This document shows, one piece after another, positions 1 through 12,800 of a DNA stretch of 64,000 nt. The position numbers were made by a program, and so were the translations under genes. Source of the DNA: Gavia stellata (lineage: Eukaryota; Chordata; Aves; Gaviiformes; Gaviidae); assembly GCF_030936135.1 (NCBI RefSeq), contig NC_082603.1:27494880-27558879 (forward strand), written 5' to 3'. Position 1 is the first letter of the stretch. The number at the start of each line of letters is the position of its first letter. The notes under the pieces were generated by a model. The model searched no databases. It had not been told where the DNA came from and saw only the letters and a list, made by a program, of their open reading frames with translations.

Positions 1-3000
1 GGATTATGCAAGGTCACACTGGGAAACAGAGATGGGTATGAGCCCACCCCCTCCCGTGCCCTACAGCAGCTTTCCAGGTGATTCTGCACCACCTCCAGTT
101 TTACCGGTCTTGGTCTAAGTTCCTCGTGATTCTCGGGCAACGGAATGCAGGAGAACATAAAAGGAAACTGGTTGTTCCTGTAGTACCTACCAAACGTGCC
201 CTTTGCAGGGGCTGTGAAGCATTATCTTATCTGCTTTGCTGTAGAGCCTTACTGTCTCAGGCAGCGTGACTCGCCTCATCCTGCCCTTCCCCTTGGCTGG
301 CTGTCATCCGGAGAGGATGAAATAAGGTGGACATGTTCTTACTGCAACTCCTCCATCTCTTTTGCATGTTGATTCTTTATTATTGAATATTCATCTTGCT
401 GGTGGTAGCTAACGGTCACAGTTCACATGAGCCTCATTGTGCAGCATCCCCGTGAACACAGTAATTCGTAGCTCAGGTCGTAGGGCTTATGTGTCTTTCA
501 CTTCTTCCTTGGTGTTTCTCAGACCATCATTTCATTGCACTCCAGACCTGAAACGTCGTTCCAGAAAAGCAATACCCAGAGTCCTAATACAAACTACAAG
601 TAGATCTCTTCATGTCTTAAATTCATTAAAAATGCTCTTATAAAAAGATTTATTCCCAGGGCTTTTACTCAGACTTCTGCATGGAGTTGGCAACGACATT
701 ATGTAATAGCTAAATCTTCATTAGTTATATCTGTTTGCTTTGTGCCTTCGTGACAATGATGAAAGCTGTAAATAAGTACATTGTCCCATCTTAACAAGGA
801 TAGCGTATCCATCAATAAGGACACTTACTCTGCTGAGATCTTTGCAAGGCTGTACAGGGGAGTAAATTAAAGGGAGAACAACATCCTTCATCTAAAGTGT
901 CCTTGTTCTGTCATTTAATGTTTTACCCTGGCTAATATCTTTCAAAGTCTGGCTGTTAGTCAGAAAAGTCACTCAGTAAATGTGACATATTTTATCCAGT
1001 CTAAGTCTACTTGGTCCTAGAATGATTTTTCTAGGCAGCCACAGCTGAAAGCGCAACTTGGAACTCCTCCTGTGGCTTCTCACTTTAGTTTCCTAGTCGT
1101 CACTGAAGTTTCCCAGCAGGGTACATGAGGATGGAAGGAGTGACCGGAGTGACGGCAGCTCAGCTGAACAGGGAGGTGCAAACCCTTGTTTGGGGTGGCA
1201 GATGAGTTGTCTGGATAAAGACAGATGGGATGAGACTCCACTCTCAGTAATGTTCACTTCAGCCTAGACTGGCTGGTTGGTAACACCATGTTTAGCCCAA
1301 GGCATCTCCTCTCAGCAACTGTCCCAATTAAGTGCAGCAAAAACTATATGCTAACTTGAAACTGCCCTGTATGTCAAGGCTATCCTTAATCTACACACAG
1401 ATGACAGGGTCATGGCTCCACAGTGCTCAGGCAAGAGCTACAGGTGGTCTTCGGGATGGAGTGAGGAGGGGATGAGCGGTGGTCAGTGTCGCTTCCTCGG
1501 AGAGGTCCATGATCGCATCTCCCTGCCGAGGGGAAAGCCCAAACAAAGCACATCCTATGTGAGCCCACCTGCCTCTGCACCAGCATTGCATGGCCGAGGC
1601 TGAGCAAACACATCCTCTGCAGGGCTCTCCCCCACACCAGGAGTGGACAGGAGTAGTCTCCAGCACACAGAGCTGTGAGCTTTCCCCCTGGTGTGATGGG
1701 TGCACAAAGGAGCCTGCCAAGATACCGAGGTTACCACCAAAACCAGCACCTTCCCTGGCTCCTCTGCACGGCATTTATACCACTGCCTTCAGCACCGGTA
1801 TCCCTGACTCACCCTGGGGTTAAAAAAAAGATATAATAAAAATGCAAGGAGACTTGAAGTGATGGACTTGCTCCAGGTTTATGGGACGGTCCAGGAGTGA
1901 AAATCAGAGTGTGGCCTGCAGAGGGAAGAAAAGAGCTGTGGTAGCACTGCCGCAGCTTCCCGGGGGTCTGCTCCTCTTCCCGCTGCAGTGCCTGCTCCCC
2001 ACTGCGCTGCTCCTCCGGAGCAGGCTCTGAGCTGAATAGCTTGCCGTTAAACATTAAATACATTTAAAGCCCATTCATATCAAACCAAAATTAAACTGCT
2101 GGATTTTATTCAAGAGTCATTTACCTTAAGAAAGGGCTGAAAAGAAAATAATGGTTAGCTGAATGCCTCACCCATCCAACATGCAGAAAAAATCCCCCCA
2201 GGAGGTAAGGTGAGAAGTGAGGCTTGGCTATCGCCTTGCCTCGGTGCATTGTTACCTGTATATAAGCCAATTTCTCAATCCATTTAAAAAGTCACTAATT
2301 GTCATTGGAGCTATTTGCTGACGACTGTGAAGTAGCTTAGTAATGAAGAGGAAGTCCATTTATTCGTTAACATTTGCAAAAATAATTGCCTGTCACTTAA
2401 CTGAACATCCTTTGCCCCAGAAACACTTGCTCTTCAGCACAATTTTTTTTTTTTTTGAGCTGCATGCTTTGAAACGCCACTTATAATTTCCAGTCCCTGA
2501 AGGGCTCATTTTCAGCTGCTGTGACATGAGTGAGAGAGCACACTCCACAAGAGGACACTAAACGTCCTGTCACTTTTGCTGCAAGGAGAGGAGAACGTAT
2601 TAATGGTGCTGCAGGAGGCCTCCAGCAGGCAGGCTGCAGCTCCGAGGTACTGCTTAAACTGTGCGGTTCCACAGGGCTGCTGCTCCCCTGCAGCCTGCCC
2701 CACACCTCTGCTGGGTGTCCCGACGGTGCTGGGAGAGGTCATGGCGCTCTGGCCAAGGAGATGAGGCACATGAGGTAGCCCCAGCCCCACTATCTGAGCT
2801 CCAGAGGCTGTCTTCTGCCCCGGTTTGCTAGCCCTGCTCTCAGCTCTCACGAAGGCAAAAGAAAGACTGCATGTAGCTGGGCATGCACCAGCGAGTGAGT
2901 CCTGGAGGGAGGAGGAAAGGCTCTTTGGGAGGCAGAGAAGTGATGTCTCAGGAGGGGAATGCGGAGAGGATGGAGTTCTGTATTCCTCAGCTCAGCCCTC

Positions 3001-3481
3001 TGTGCCCCCGTGAGTACAGCCAACACCTCCAGCAGTGCCTGTTCATGCCATGGGTGACACCCCACAACAGCTTTATCCCCTGTGCTCACCCGCTCATCCC
3101 TTCCCACCATGCCCAGCACTTCCTCTGCCACCACCACTGCTCCCACCAACACAGATAACATAAGTCAACCTGTCCCTTAGCTTTAGGGAAGCAAAATTCA
3201 CCTTTGCCTACATGTCTGAGAGGCTTTGAGGTGCTCTGCCTGCTGAGGAAGATGGGTTTGCTGTAGCAGTTAACTAGAGCATCTGAGGTGCCTTGCTAGG
3301 TCCCTAGCAGGAACAAATGGGTGTGCCTCCCCCAGAATCAATAGATATCTGCCCGCTTGCACCTGCTGGGCTTATGCTGCTGTCATATCTTTCAATCCAA
3401 TGGCTGATCATTTGTTTGTCAAATGTGTTGAATTTTTATTGTTTCCCGGGCACATGAATTCCTCCATCCATTCTCAGGGCA

Positions 3482-3890
3482 AGGAGTGCCACGTCTCCTG
3501 GGGGTGGATAGCTGCTGATGTTGACTTAAGAGGACGTGGAGCAGGAGATAAGCACTGCCCTGCTGCCAGGGCCCGGCGGAGCCAAGCACCTTGCACCGTG
3601 CGCTGCACTTCTCGCCTGGGGCTCCTGCTGCGGGGCTGGGAGCCAGGGCGAGCGTCACGCAGCACCGGCATGCGTCATCCCCTTGGCTGTGGGCAGGGAC
3701 AATGGCCACGTCCTGGGAGGAGCACACCTCTGCAACCAGCCCCGAGGAGTGGGGACTGCTGCCTGAACAGGACCAAGGGCAGGAGGGCTACGAGACCACC
3801 GAGCAGCAAAGAAGGGCACCGCTGCAGATGTGCTCCAGGTATCGTCTGCATTCGAGGTGCAGCCACTGCAATCCTACCCAATTGCACGAG
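3482..3890. promoter_or_regulatory. Small CpG-rich cluster upstream of SLC5A9
   Basis: This stretch is GC-rich and keeps many CpG dinucleotides, about a dozen between 3570 and 3680, while the surrounding sequence has few. It lies about 3 kb before the SLC5A9 start codon. It could be an alternative promoter, an enhancer, or simply a GC-rich patch. No TATA box or clear initiator stands out. Confidence 0.25.
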
Positions 3891-4302
3891 CAATGGGGTT
3901 GGCCACTACGGCTTGGGATGATCCGGTCGGTGTAATAATACTTGACAGGGTCCTGTCGCCATAAGCCAACATCATTCTAGTGGGTCCAACGTACTCGTGA
4001 TAGCTCCCAGCTGCTGGGAATGGCTTATTAGTTGTATTTACTTTTCAGGGGTGCAAGCTTTCAAGTGTTTGCAAGTGTTAACTGCTGCTGGTACAGTGCC
4101 TTGGGAAAGTGGGGTGAAGGGCTGGGTTGGGCAAGTACTTTGGTTTGGGCTCCCTGTGGGAAGCAGGATTCCTGGTTTGGGAAGACCAGAGATACTGGCT
4201 CTGTTTGCTTCTTGGGAAGGAATTTGATGTATTTCAAGATTAGGCAACTGTCTTTTTGCTTTCAGGTGCTGTGGTGTTAAGAGGGAATAGTGTGTGGGTG
4301 AG

Positions 4303-4356
4303 TGTAAATCAGCTCTGCGCAGGGAGAGCTGCCTGTTTACACCAGGGGATTTAGGC
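4303..4356. repeat. Possible third copy of the hairpin repeat
   Basis: TGTAAATCAGCTCT at 4303-4316 faces AGAGCTGCCTGTTTACA at 4325-4341, followed by 'ccaggggat'. The arms pair apart from a three-base difference in length. It resembles the copy at 24.5 kb in the TGTAAA ends. Confidence 0.3.
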
Positions 4357-6646
4357 TTCCAGATATTTAATTTCTGGTAACTGTACTTCAGCTTGTTGAA
4401 ACATTTCAGTCTTGAAAAGCCTCTTGTGGATAATGAGACTATGGGGAGGCGCCGGTCCCAGAGAGTCTCAGGCTGGGGAGCAGGGGTGGATGAGGGCCTT
4501 GCTTTGGCAGTGCAATTAATGAGCAAGCAGGTAGCCAGCATTTGCAAGAAAACTCTGGCAGGGAGGGGGATAAAACAAAATGAGAGAGAGGTTGTGTCAC
4601 CTCCCTTGAAACCAAGAACAAGCAAAACTCACCTAAGTATAAATCATCCCACCTGATATGTCATGGGGCGAGGGACCACGGATGGCGGAGGGTGGGGGAA
4701 GTAGAAGATGGTTCTGCTTTGAGGACCAGGAGACTGCCTGGAGAAGGCTCGTGCCCCGCAGCCAGCTCTGTAATGGCTCTGCAAACCCGATAGGAGCCTT
4801 GGGCGACACTTCCAAAGCTGTCCCAACAAAGGAGCAGAGGTGCGGCGTGACCCACACCCTGTGCCCTGATTCAGAGGTCTGGTGGTGTCAAGGAGAGCTG
4901 GGCTGGTGCTGGAGGGTCTCCACCTTGTCTCCAGACCAGGCTGGTGCCCTCAGCTGAGGTGTCCTGTCCCCCATTAGCAGGTATGAGATAGCTGCAGACA
5001 GAGGTAACGCAGGGACATTTGCAGCCACGTCGGACCTTGAGTCTTGGTGGCTGGTGCCACAGTCAGGACCACCCTGTGTGTGTCCCAAGTGTTCTCTTTC
5101 TTTTAGCATCCAGCTAGAGCCTTTCATGATTTCTTTTCTGACAGGCTCCAGGGTAAGCCCCGCTGAACCTGCCAGGGTGGCAGCCCCCAACCAAACCTCT
5201 CCAGAGGACATCAGTTGTAACCCCTGCCTTTGCCTGCTAGCCCAACGCACTGCCCTGTCTTCTACAGCAGCATCTCCAGCATACTTGCTATTTCCCTGGT
5301 GCTACTGCAGGTGGGGAAAGTGAGTCAGGGAACTGACTCTGTCTTGGAGGAGCATTCACAGCACTGGGGGCACTCAGTGGAAAGGAGAAAAGTTGCTCTT
5401 TCACAACTGGTGGAGAGAGAGGAGAGAGATCTCCAGGGGGTGACCAGAGTCAGCCACGGTCTGGAGATATTTGTATTTATAAACTAAGGAGGAAATGGAT
5501 GCCACAAGCACCCATGGCTTTGAGGGGGGTGCCAGGAGCCAAAATCTGTGGGAGGCAAATGTCTTTTAGCACCATTAGGAACCACGCTGACAAGCCAGGT
5601 CTCTGCCCGTCTGCCTGTCTTGGGCTTTTGGGTTAGAACCATCAACTGAAGCACCCGCAGGGACCGTCCTGGGCTCCTCCCAGCATCTCTGAGCAGGGCC
5701 CTGGTGCAGAGGGAGGTGGAGGCACAGGTCCTGCCTGGCCTCAGCCCTAAGAGGTGGAGAAGGGTGAGACGTCCCACAGAGCTGGGAAATGACTCTGCTG
5801 CACCAGCAGCCAGCAGGATGGGGAGGAGAACCTGCAGTTTGCAGTTTGCTGGTGTGGTAGGGGACAGCCCTCTCCTACCTTCCCATGCCCCAAGACAGCT
5901 GCTGCTCCTGCTGCCACAGCAGCTTTCCCAACTCACACAGGTGACCTGGTGTTTGCTCTGCTTGCCACTCAAGAAGCTTAACTCCTTTGCTTCTGGCCAC
6001 ATGCATGCTGGAGGGCCTGCCAAGAAAGCTCAGCTGTCTCCTCCCTGAACTTCTCCCTGTTGCTATCTGCAAAGTGAAGGTACAGCGTAACACGTGCTCC
6101 CTGTTTGCTGACCATCCGTGGGGGCTGCGGGTCTCTCTGCAGCACGGAGTCTCCCTGAGCTGCAGCACTGGACTGGGATGGAGGAAGCACATGGCTGGTC
6201 TGAGTGAGGAAAGGGGCACCGGTGCCCTTGCCTGCAGCTGGTCCTGCCCCTGGGGGTGGGTGCAGGTGCTGCACCCATCCTGCACAGATCGGTATCCTCA
6301 CTGCCCACACCAGGAAGAATGACCAACTCCCCTCTATGGCAGCTCCTCTTAGGAGGAACTTTCCCCTCTAGGATGCTGCAGAGAGAGTGATGTGAAAGAG
6401 GGTGGGAACAAGACAATTTGATGCTTATCCACTTGCCATCCCAGAGGCTGTCACCAGGTAAATGGGCAGGAGAAGGGACCGCTGGTAAAAGGGTGCAGGA
6501 GCAGCCAGGAGGGACACTTACACCACAGAGCTATGGGGAGGTGCTCAGTGATGAACCATGGAGCCAAAACTCTTGCTGGGGCCTGCTGGGAAACGTTAAC
6601 CACAGTCTTGCCTGGTTCCTGCTCCCCACTCACACCCTTCCATCCT

Positions 6647-6659
6647 GTTAATTATTACA
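6647..6659 (+). promoter_or_regulatory. HNF1-type binding site in the proximal SLC5A9 promoter
   Basis: The sequence GTTAATTATTACA matches the palindromic HNF1 consensus GTTAATNATTAAC at 11 of the 12 or 13 scored positions, with the first half-site perfect. It ends 71 bp before the SLC5A9 start codon. A further half-site-like GTTAAC lies at 6595-6600. HNF1 sites close to the start are established for the renal and intestinal relatives SLC5A2 and SLC5A1, so a site at this distance fits kidney and gut expression. Use by HNF1 here is inferred. Confidence 0.6.
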
Positions 6660-6668
6660 AGGGAGGCG

Positions 6669-6701
6669 ATGAAGGCCAACGTGCACCAAAGTCCAGTGTG
6701 A
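6669..6701 (+). other. Ten-codon upstream open reading frame
   Basis: An ATG at 6669 with purines at -3 and +4 opens a 10-codon frame closed by TGA at 6699-6701, 29 bp before the SLC5A9 start codon and in a different frame. If transcription starts between the HNF1 site and this ATG, the uORF would be in the 5' leader and could lower translation. The transcription start is unknown, so its presence in the mRNA is inference. Confidence 0.3.
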
Positions 6702-6730
6702 CAGAGAAAATCAACAGTTCACTCGCAGCC

Positions 6731-6859
6731 ATGAGCCAGCCGACCCCAGCCACCACAGAGCTGCCTGTGCTGCCAGGGGACACAACAGTGGCCTTTGGGG
6801 TGGCAGACATCATCGTTGTGGTTTTTTACTTCGCCTTTGTCCTCGTCGTCGGGATATGG
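6731..6859 (+). CDS. SLC5A9: SLC5A9 coding exon 1
   Basis: Encodes residues 1-43: a short polar N-terminus, then TM0 (about residues 21-42), ending in GIW as in other SGLTs. The donor GTGAGT follows in phase 0. Intron 1 (6860-8273) shows no recognised element. Confidence 0.94.
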
Positions 6860-9800
6860 GTGAGTCCCCAAGGTGACTGGGTTTAGGTCTGCCTGAGGCA
6901 GAGAACCTTTGATCCTCCCCAGACCCCTCCTGGGTACAAAGGTGTTTGCTTGCAAAGGGCATCCTCTGCACATACTGTTATCCCATGGCCTATTGAGCAG
7001 GTGTGTGGATTGATGGTGATCTCCCTGTTTTCCCTCACCCCTACCCCACATTAGGACAACCATGGGGTGATTCCCTGGAGGTTATTCTGGGGATGATGTC
7101 TACCTCCCATGCTGCAAAGTAGTCTCACACTGGGGTGTGGGCAGGTAGGGGGCAAGGGCACGAGAAAAACTGGGGTTGAGCGGGAGAAGACTGAAATTCA
7201 ACTTTAAAAAGCTTTGGAAATATTGTTACTAATTATTTGTTCCTGTTGCTTTGCAAAGGCCTCTTTCATAGAGACCTACAATCTTCTGGTTGGCTGAAGT
7301 GTTTTTTTCTCATTCCCAATGGGTACATTCAAGGAGAAGTCATTAAATAGGTATAAGCAGCTTCTTTCCAAAGCTGGACTACCAAAAACCTGCACAAAGA
7401 GAGTCAGAAGCAATGGGTGAAGCCTGGTGTACTTAACAGACACACAAAACAATTTTTGGACCTAATGCTTAGACCAGGCATTCAGGCTTCTCCTGTCTGG
7501 GTGGCAGTGCTGCTCACCAGTCTGGCTGCTGCCATGTGCATCAGCATTTTGCAGCAAACCATTTTATTATGGTGCCCAACTGCAAGTTCCTGGTTGCTGC
7601 AAAAAGCAAGCACAGTCAGCCTCAGTCACATCGGAGAGGCTTGCTGGCCTATGGACATCCCTGCAGTTCTCATGCAGTTCCTAGATGGGGCTGCATGATG
7701 AGGCCATACAAAATGTGGGCTGCTGGAAACCCTGAATCCACAGCAGTGGGAAGAAGCAAGGCAGCAGGAACTGCAGAAGGGCATTGCTGGCCATCCTGGA
7801 GTGCACCTGCATGTCATGCTCAAATGCAATCCTTGAGGTATCCCATGGGATACAAGGTTGTCCTCTGATTCTCACCCCTGTGCCATGTTCTCACTTGTTT
7901 GGCTCTGAAGGCATTTGCTAGGGGTACTGGACAGGGAGGAGGGAAATGCTTTCTCTTAATGCATATTATCGTCAGAAGGTGGGCAGCAAACACCTATCTT
8001 CACATGGCTGAGAGCAGCCAAACCTGTAGATTTCTCAAAATTAGATGTCTTTCACAGTGGCCCAGCTTCAGCCTGCATCAGAGCCATGCACTACCTGTCT
8101 GTGCTGCTCTGAGTAGGGTGAACCAGTTGACTGCAGTGACACTAAAGGGAGTAGGACTAATGTGGTGCAAGAGGTTGCTAAGGGGATGTTTCAAGGCTAC
8201 TGGGATGGGCATTGGGTCTAACTTGAGGGTGGGTGAATGGAGGAAAAAATTTTTCTTTTTCCTGTGCTTCCAGTCATCGATACGAGCAAGCCGGGGGACC
8301 ATTGGAGGCTATTTCCTAGCTGGACGATCCATGACTTGGTGGCCTGTGAGTGAAGTGCAGCCCTCTGTTTCTTATGGTTTGAAAGCAATTCCAGATGTAA
8401 GGAGGGCAGGTCTAGTGGGGGGACCCAGTCCATACATGTTTTGACTGTAGTCTTGAGATGAAGAGGATCCACCAGGAATCATCCCATGCAACTTTGCTAA
8501 TGGGCTACAGCGTGGAGCTGCCGGTCCAAAAGGACAGTTCAGCATCTTCAGTTTTTTTCAACTCTCAATTTCTCTGCTAAAGTCAGCAATAAAAATGGTC
8601 ACATTGGTGGAAGTGAGGGAGTGCTGACTGCCTAGGTGGGTTTGAAACTCTTTGGCCCCTACTCACCAAAGATACCATTGTCCCCAAGCCAAGAGAGCAT
8701 TAGGTAATCTAGGAATGTGCTATCCGGTAAAAAAGCATGTAGAGACTGAAGAAAAAATAATCCCAAAGCCTAGGACTTTCTGAGCCCTTGCTATATAGAG
8801 TAAAGTTGAGATTATTGACTAACTATGTAAAGGATATAAACTTCAAACCACCAAAGTATAAATCTTCACTATGAAGCAAAAAAAAATCTATTGAAGGCGC
8901 ATTTACTTGGGAGTGAAAAGTACATATAAAGATTATTTAAAGTTTGAAAGGAAGAAAAATGCCACAGGAATAAAGATCCTTCTCAGCCGATCCCAGACTC
9001 TAGCACCATATATCTCTCCAGTGAGTCGTGGGTAATGGAATGCACTTCTCAACCAAAACACTGTATTGTTTTCTTTTTTCCTTTGGATGTACATTGCCCA
9101 TAAATTCACTAGGCTAGATTTTCAACCTCTTCCATCAGAGACACATACACCTCTCTAAAATCTGTTATTTCGTAGATGTTCTTTATAATTCTGTCTCGGC
9201 CAAGTGACATTTAATGGAAAAACTTAGCTTGATGGTTTTCTCTAATTAGGACGGGGAAAATTAAAAGATACTAAAATAGAACAATTTCCCGCAACACCAT
9301 TCTTTTATTTTAAAAAAAAAAAAAAAAAACCAACCCAAAAACATTCTCTTTGCTTTTGGCTTCAACCACAGGTGGCCACAGAGTCTGTTGTGTACAGGTT
9401 GGCTCTTGACTCCCCTGACTTACCTTTCTAGGTTCATAGCAACCACTAATGCTGTTAACTTTTCAATTTTGTTTGTCAGAGAGCTGATTCCACCTCTGCA
9501 GCACTCCTGCAGGCTCAGCTCCTCATGGCCTTCACCCTGAGTACATGACTGCCTTACATGTATTTTATCTTTTTTTACAGGGGTGACAAATTTCTGCTGT
9601 GTGTTAGGCAGTCTCAACCAAACCCTGATATTACATTGCTGCTCCTGTGCAATATATCTTTTGTATTTCTGTGTGTGTTATAGATATCAGGAAAACTGTT
9701 TACATCTTTTGAGAGCACCAGTCCCCACCTGAGTTGCAAATTCATGATGCAGCAGCCAGCTCTCTGATCAGGAGTTTTCTTAGACAGACAAGAAGGCAGG

Positions 9801-12800
9801 GTTGTTGGCAGGAATCCGTGTGGGTGCTGATGCCATATTAATGTTTTACCTTGGTCAAAGGCGAGAAGCAGATCAAATTCCATCATTCTTTATTTCACAT
9901 TTAGCAGTACTAAGGAGAGAAAAGCTCCTTGTAGGCGATGTGGCTAAAAGCAAACTTTCCCTGGAGACAAAAGGGCTAGACTTGTCCTTTGGGTAACTTC
10001 TCATTTGTACCTGAGAGAGATTTGGTGTTGGCATACAGAAAGGAGGTGAGGCTTTATGCCAAATGAAAGTAGTAATTAAGTCAGATAGCCTTTGCCCCGT
10101 TTAAACCGCCTTGGAGCTTGCATTCTTCCAATTAGGGTGTCAATGAGCCATGGTAGGGACAGCCTACCATGCCTCCAGCCTACAGTTAAAGTTAACCTGA
10201 GGCATTAGTATTTTCCAGCCTACTGCAGAGCTGAGTATCTTTGAACCTATGTGTAGACATTAAACACGAAAGGCCTGCATGTTTCTAACATTGTCCCTGC
10301 TATGGCTCAGGAATCTCGTCCCTTAGGCGGAGCTCCAAGAGAGCACTCCTGTCACCCTGGCTGTGTAAACCACCACATACATATTCAGTGCAAGACTTAA
10401 AAGCGGCTGGGCTGTCAGCAAGACATGGGGAGGTAGAGCAAGGGTCAGCAAGGTTGGAGAAGGCATGTTGCTGGCTGGGTAACAAGGGAATGGAGAAATC
10501 CATCATGTTTCATGGACACTGAGGTATCTGTGGCTGCCACCAGACCTCCCTCACCCCGCTGTAGTCCCCATAACATGTGCGTATCTCAGCACAACCATTG
10601 ACAAATTGAACCCCGATTCTGAGATGAAGCTTTGCATTGGAGTGGGGGCGGTGGAAGGGAGTAGGCACACCTACTTTAAGATATAAAAACATAGTTTTCT
10701 TTAAAAGGAAAACCCAACTCTCCATTAGCACCCAGCTACCTGCCTACAAGGAGACGAGGCCCTGGGGAAAGAGAGTACTGGGGGGAAATGCTTGGGCTGA
10801 TGCAGGAGTTCTTCAAGGTGACTTCCTGGGTTTTATGCCTGTGCCATGTGTTTCAGATTGGAGCATCCCTGATGTCAAGCAACGTGGGCAGTGGCTTATT
10901 CATCGGTCTGGCAGGCACTGGAGCGGCTGGAGGCCTTGCTGTTGGGGGCTTTGAGTGGAATGTAAGAGTCAGTTATGTTGTCAACTAAGATGTCACTGTT
11001 TACAAAGGGACTGGGGGTTTGTCTCTAAAATCAGATGCTAACAGTATCGGCAACTACAAGTTCTCAAGCCTCAGGAGAGAAGCCTCCAGACATTCAGACA
11101 GCCTTAAAAACATGAGAACTTTATTTTAGTTTAAGTGGAATCCACTAAAATTATTAGCTCTTTGACCTTCCCAGAAGCACATGGCCATATTTTTAAGCTT
11201 TAGTCTGCACTCATCAAGATTAAAATAAAAGATAATGAATCCTGAAAAGGTATTTGGATAATCACAGGATTCTGGGTACAGGGAGTTTGAAAAAAAGCAG
11301 CATGTGCTCTTAAATTCAGTGTAAAGCCATGAGAATTGGTAACACTGCATTCACCTGTCAGCTGCCAAAATGTGATGTCTCTGGGGTGAACATCTGGGTG
11401 TGAAGGCAGGTCTCATTCTGCCCTGTTGAAGTGGCCTGGAAAATTGCCACTGACACCACACAGAACATGAAAACCAGGCCCTTTACATGTGATGCTAATG
11501 AAATTTCTCAGCTGCAGTGATGAGGAGTGAGATTAGTGCCAGCCTCACAATAAACATCACTCACCTAACTCTAAATCTCTTGTCTATATCAGCAGAGACT
11601 GCTAATAGTGCCAGATACTTGCCAAGCACAGGTAGGGCCCACCAAAAACTCTTTCCTGGGATATCTATTCACAGCACTGTTTTTTTTGTAAACCATTAAG
11701 ATCACCTTTAAGTCCTTTGCGAAGAAACTAGAGCCTGTGTTCAGCCTGGTGCATGTAGGACATAACAATATCACTGCACTTTAAGTAAATCTATTCAAGT
11801 CATTTTAGAAGCCCATGAAGACAAGATTGTATGTCAGGGCAAATATAACGTCAGGAGTTTAGATTCTTTTCTTTCAGATTGGAAAGGGACCTTAGATATG
11901 CCATTATTCTTTCCTTTTGTCATGGGACATCACTCAGCTGCAGGGATCATATGAGCATCTTTTAGCTAAGCCAGTCTCTGCTACTGCAGGAGCCATGGCT
12001 GTTCTCCTCAATCAGTCACAATTTCTGCTCACAGGGATCAGATTCATTTCTGATAACTTAAATAACTGCTCAAAGTAAAATCTGGACTAATGTAAGGTAC
12101 TTGGATGAAAGGTAATGGTCTGAGACAGTCAGGAGGTGAGGTTTGATAATCCAATGGCTTTTATTTATGTTCGTGATCTCCTGTTTGGGCTTTTGCTGGG
12201 TTTCAGAGAAGAAATACACGATTGGAGATGCTTTTACACCTTCCAAAAGACCCTTCACCTGTGGCAAAGCAACTGAGCTGCCCCTTTATCTACCAGCGAC
12301 AGAGGCACGTCTGCGTCAGCCTGCAAGGAGAACATCCAGGCAGAGTCTTGCTGTTGCTTATTTTTATGCTCCGCAGGGACAGTCTGCTGCCTCAGCCTCA
12401 TCACTTGCTAATCAAGCAACAAACAGATGCTCCCATCCTTCTCTGAATCACTTAACTCTTCACTGCCACAGCATCAGTGGTTTCAAAGGCCACCAAATAA
12501 AACACCATCTTTCAGAGATCCAGAGAAACAGAATACACCATCTTGCCCAAAAGACCAGGAGATGGAACAGGATGTGCCACCCATTACAGAGAGACACAGG
12601 GCTTGGGAGGATAACTTCAGAAACTTCTAATTATATTGTAATAATTCCTCCATTTGTCATCTCATTTTCTGAGCAGGGAAAAAGTCAGACTGCTTCCCAA
12701 ATATATCACATGGCACTGTACCCTTCTACTTTCTTAGGATGTCCACTGAAAGAGCAGAGAAGGACGTTCCCATGTGTTGAATCATGTGCCTTTATTTTCT

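Larger units (their letters stand above)
1..6646. other. Upstream flank of SLC5A9, no recognised gene
   Basis: I find no exon, RNA gene or intact mobile element here. The open reading frames present (the longest, 173 codons, spans 3400-3921) are low-complexity, GC-rich translations that resemble no protein family I know, and open frames overlap them on both strands. The first 40 bases resemble the end of an old MIR-type SINE, but too little is present to call it. A CpG cluster and a possible hairpin repeat are listed separately. Untranslated first exons of SLC5A9 could lie here, but sequence alone does not show them. Confidence 0.6.

Noticed and set aside
1-40. MIR-like 'caaggtcacactgggaa' at the window edge
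   Set aside because: Too short and cut by the window start to support a repeat call.
3400-3921. 173-codon open frame on the + strand
   Set aside because: It covers the CpG-rich patch, where GC-rich sequence has few stop codons by chance. No homology is recognised and open frames overlap on both strands.
4038-4625. 195-codon open frame on the - strand
   Set aside because: Proline- and leucine-rich translation of non-coding sequence without domain, signal or splice support.
6533-6730. In-frame upstream extension of SLC5A9 from the ATG at 6533
   Set aside because: The 66 extra residues do not resemble any SGLT N-terminus, and the HNF1 site lies inside this stretch.
9311-9329. Poly(A) run as a retroposon tail
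   Set aside because: No retrogene or SINE body, and no target-site duplication, is visible on either side.
11874-11925. Possible CR1 LINE fragment (TTTCAGATTGGAAAGGGACCTTAG)
   Set aside because: Only about 25 bases resemble the CR1 3' region and the following sequence diverges at once.
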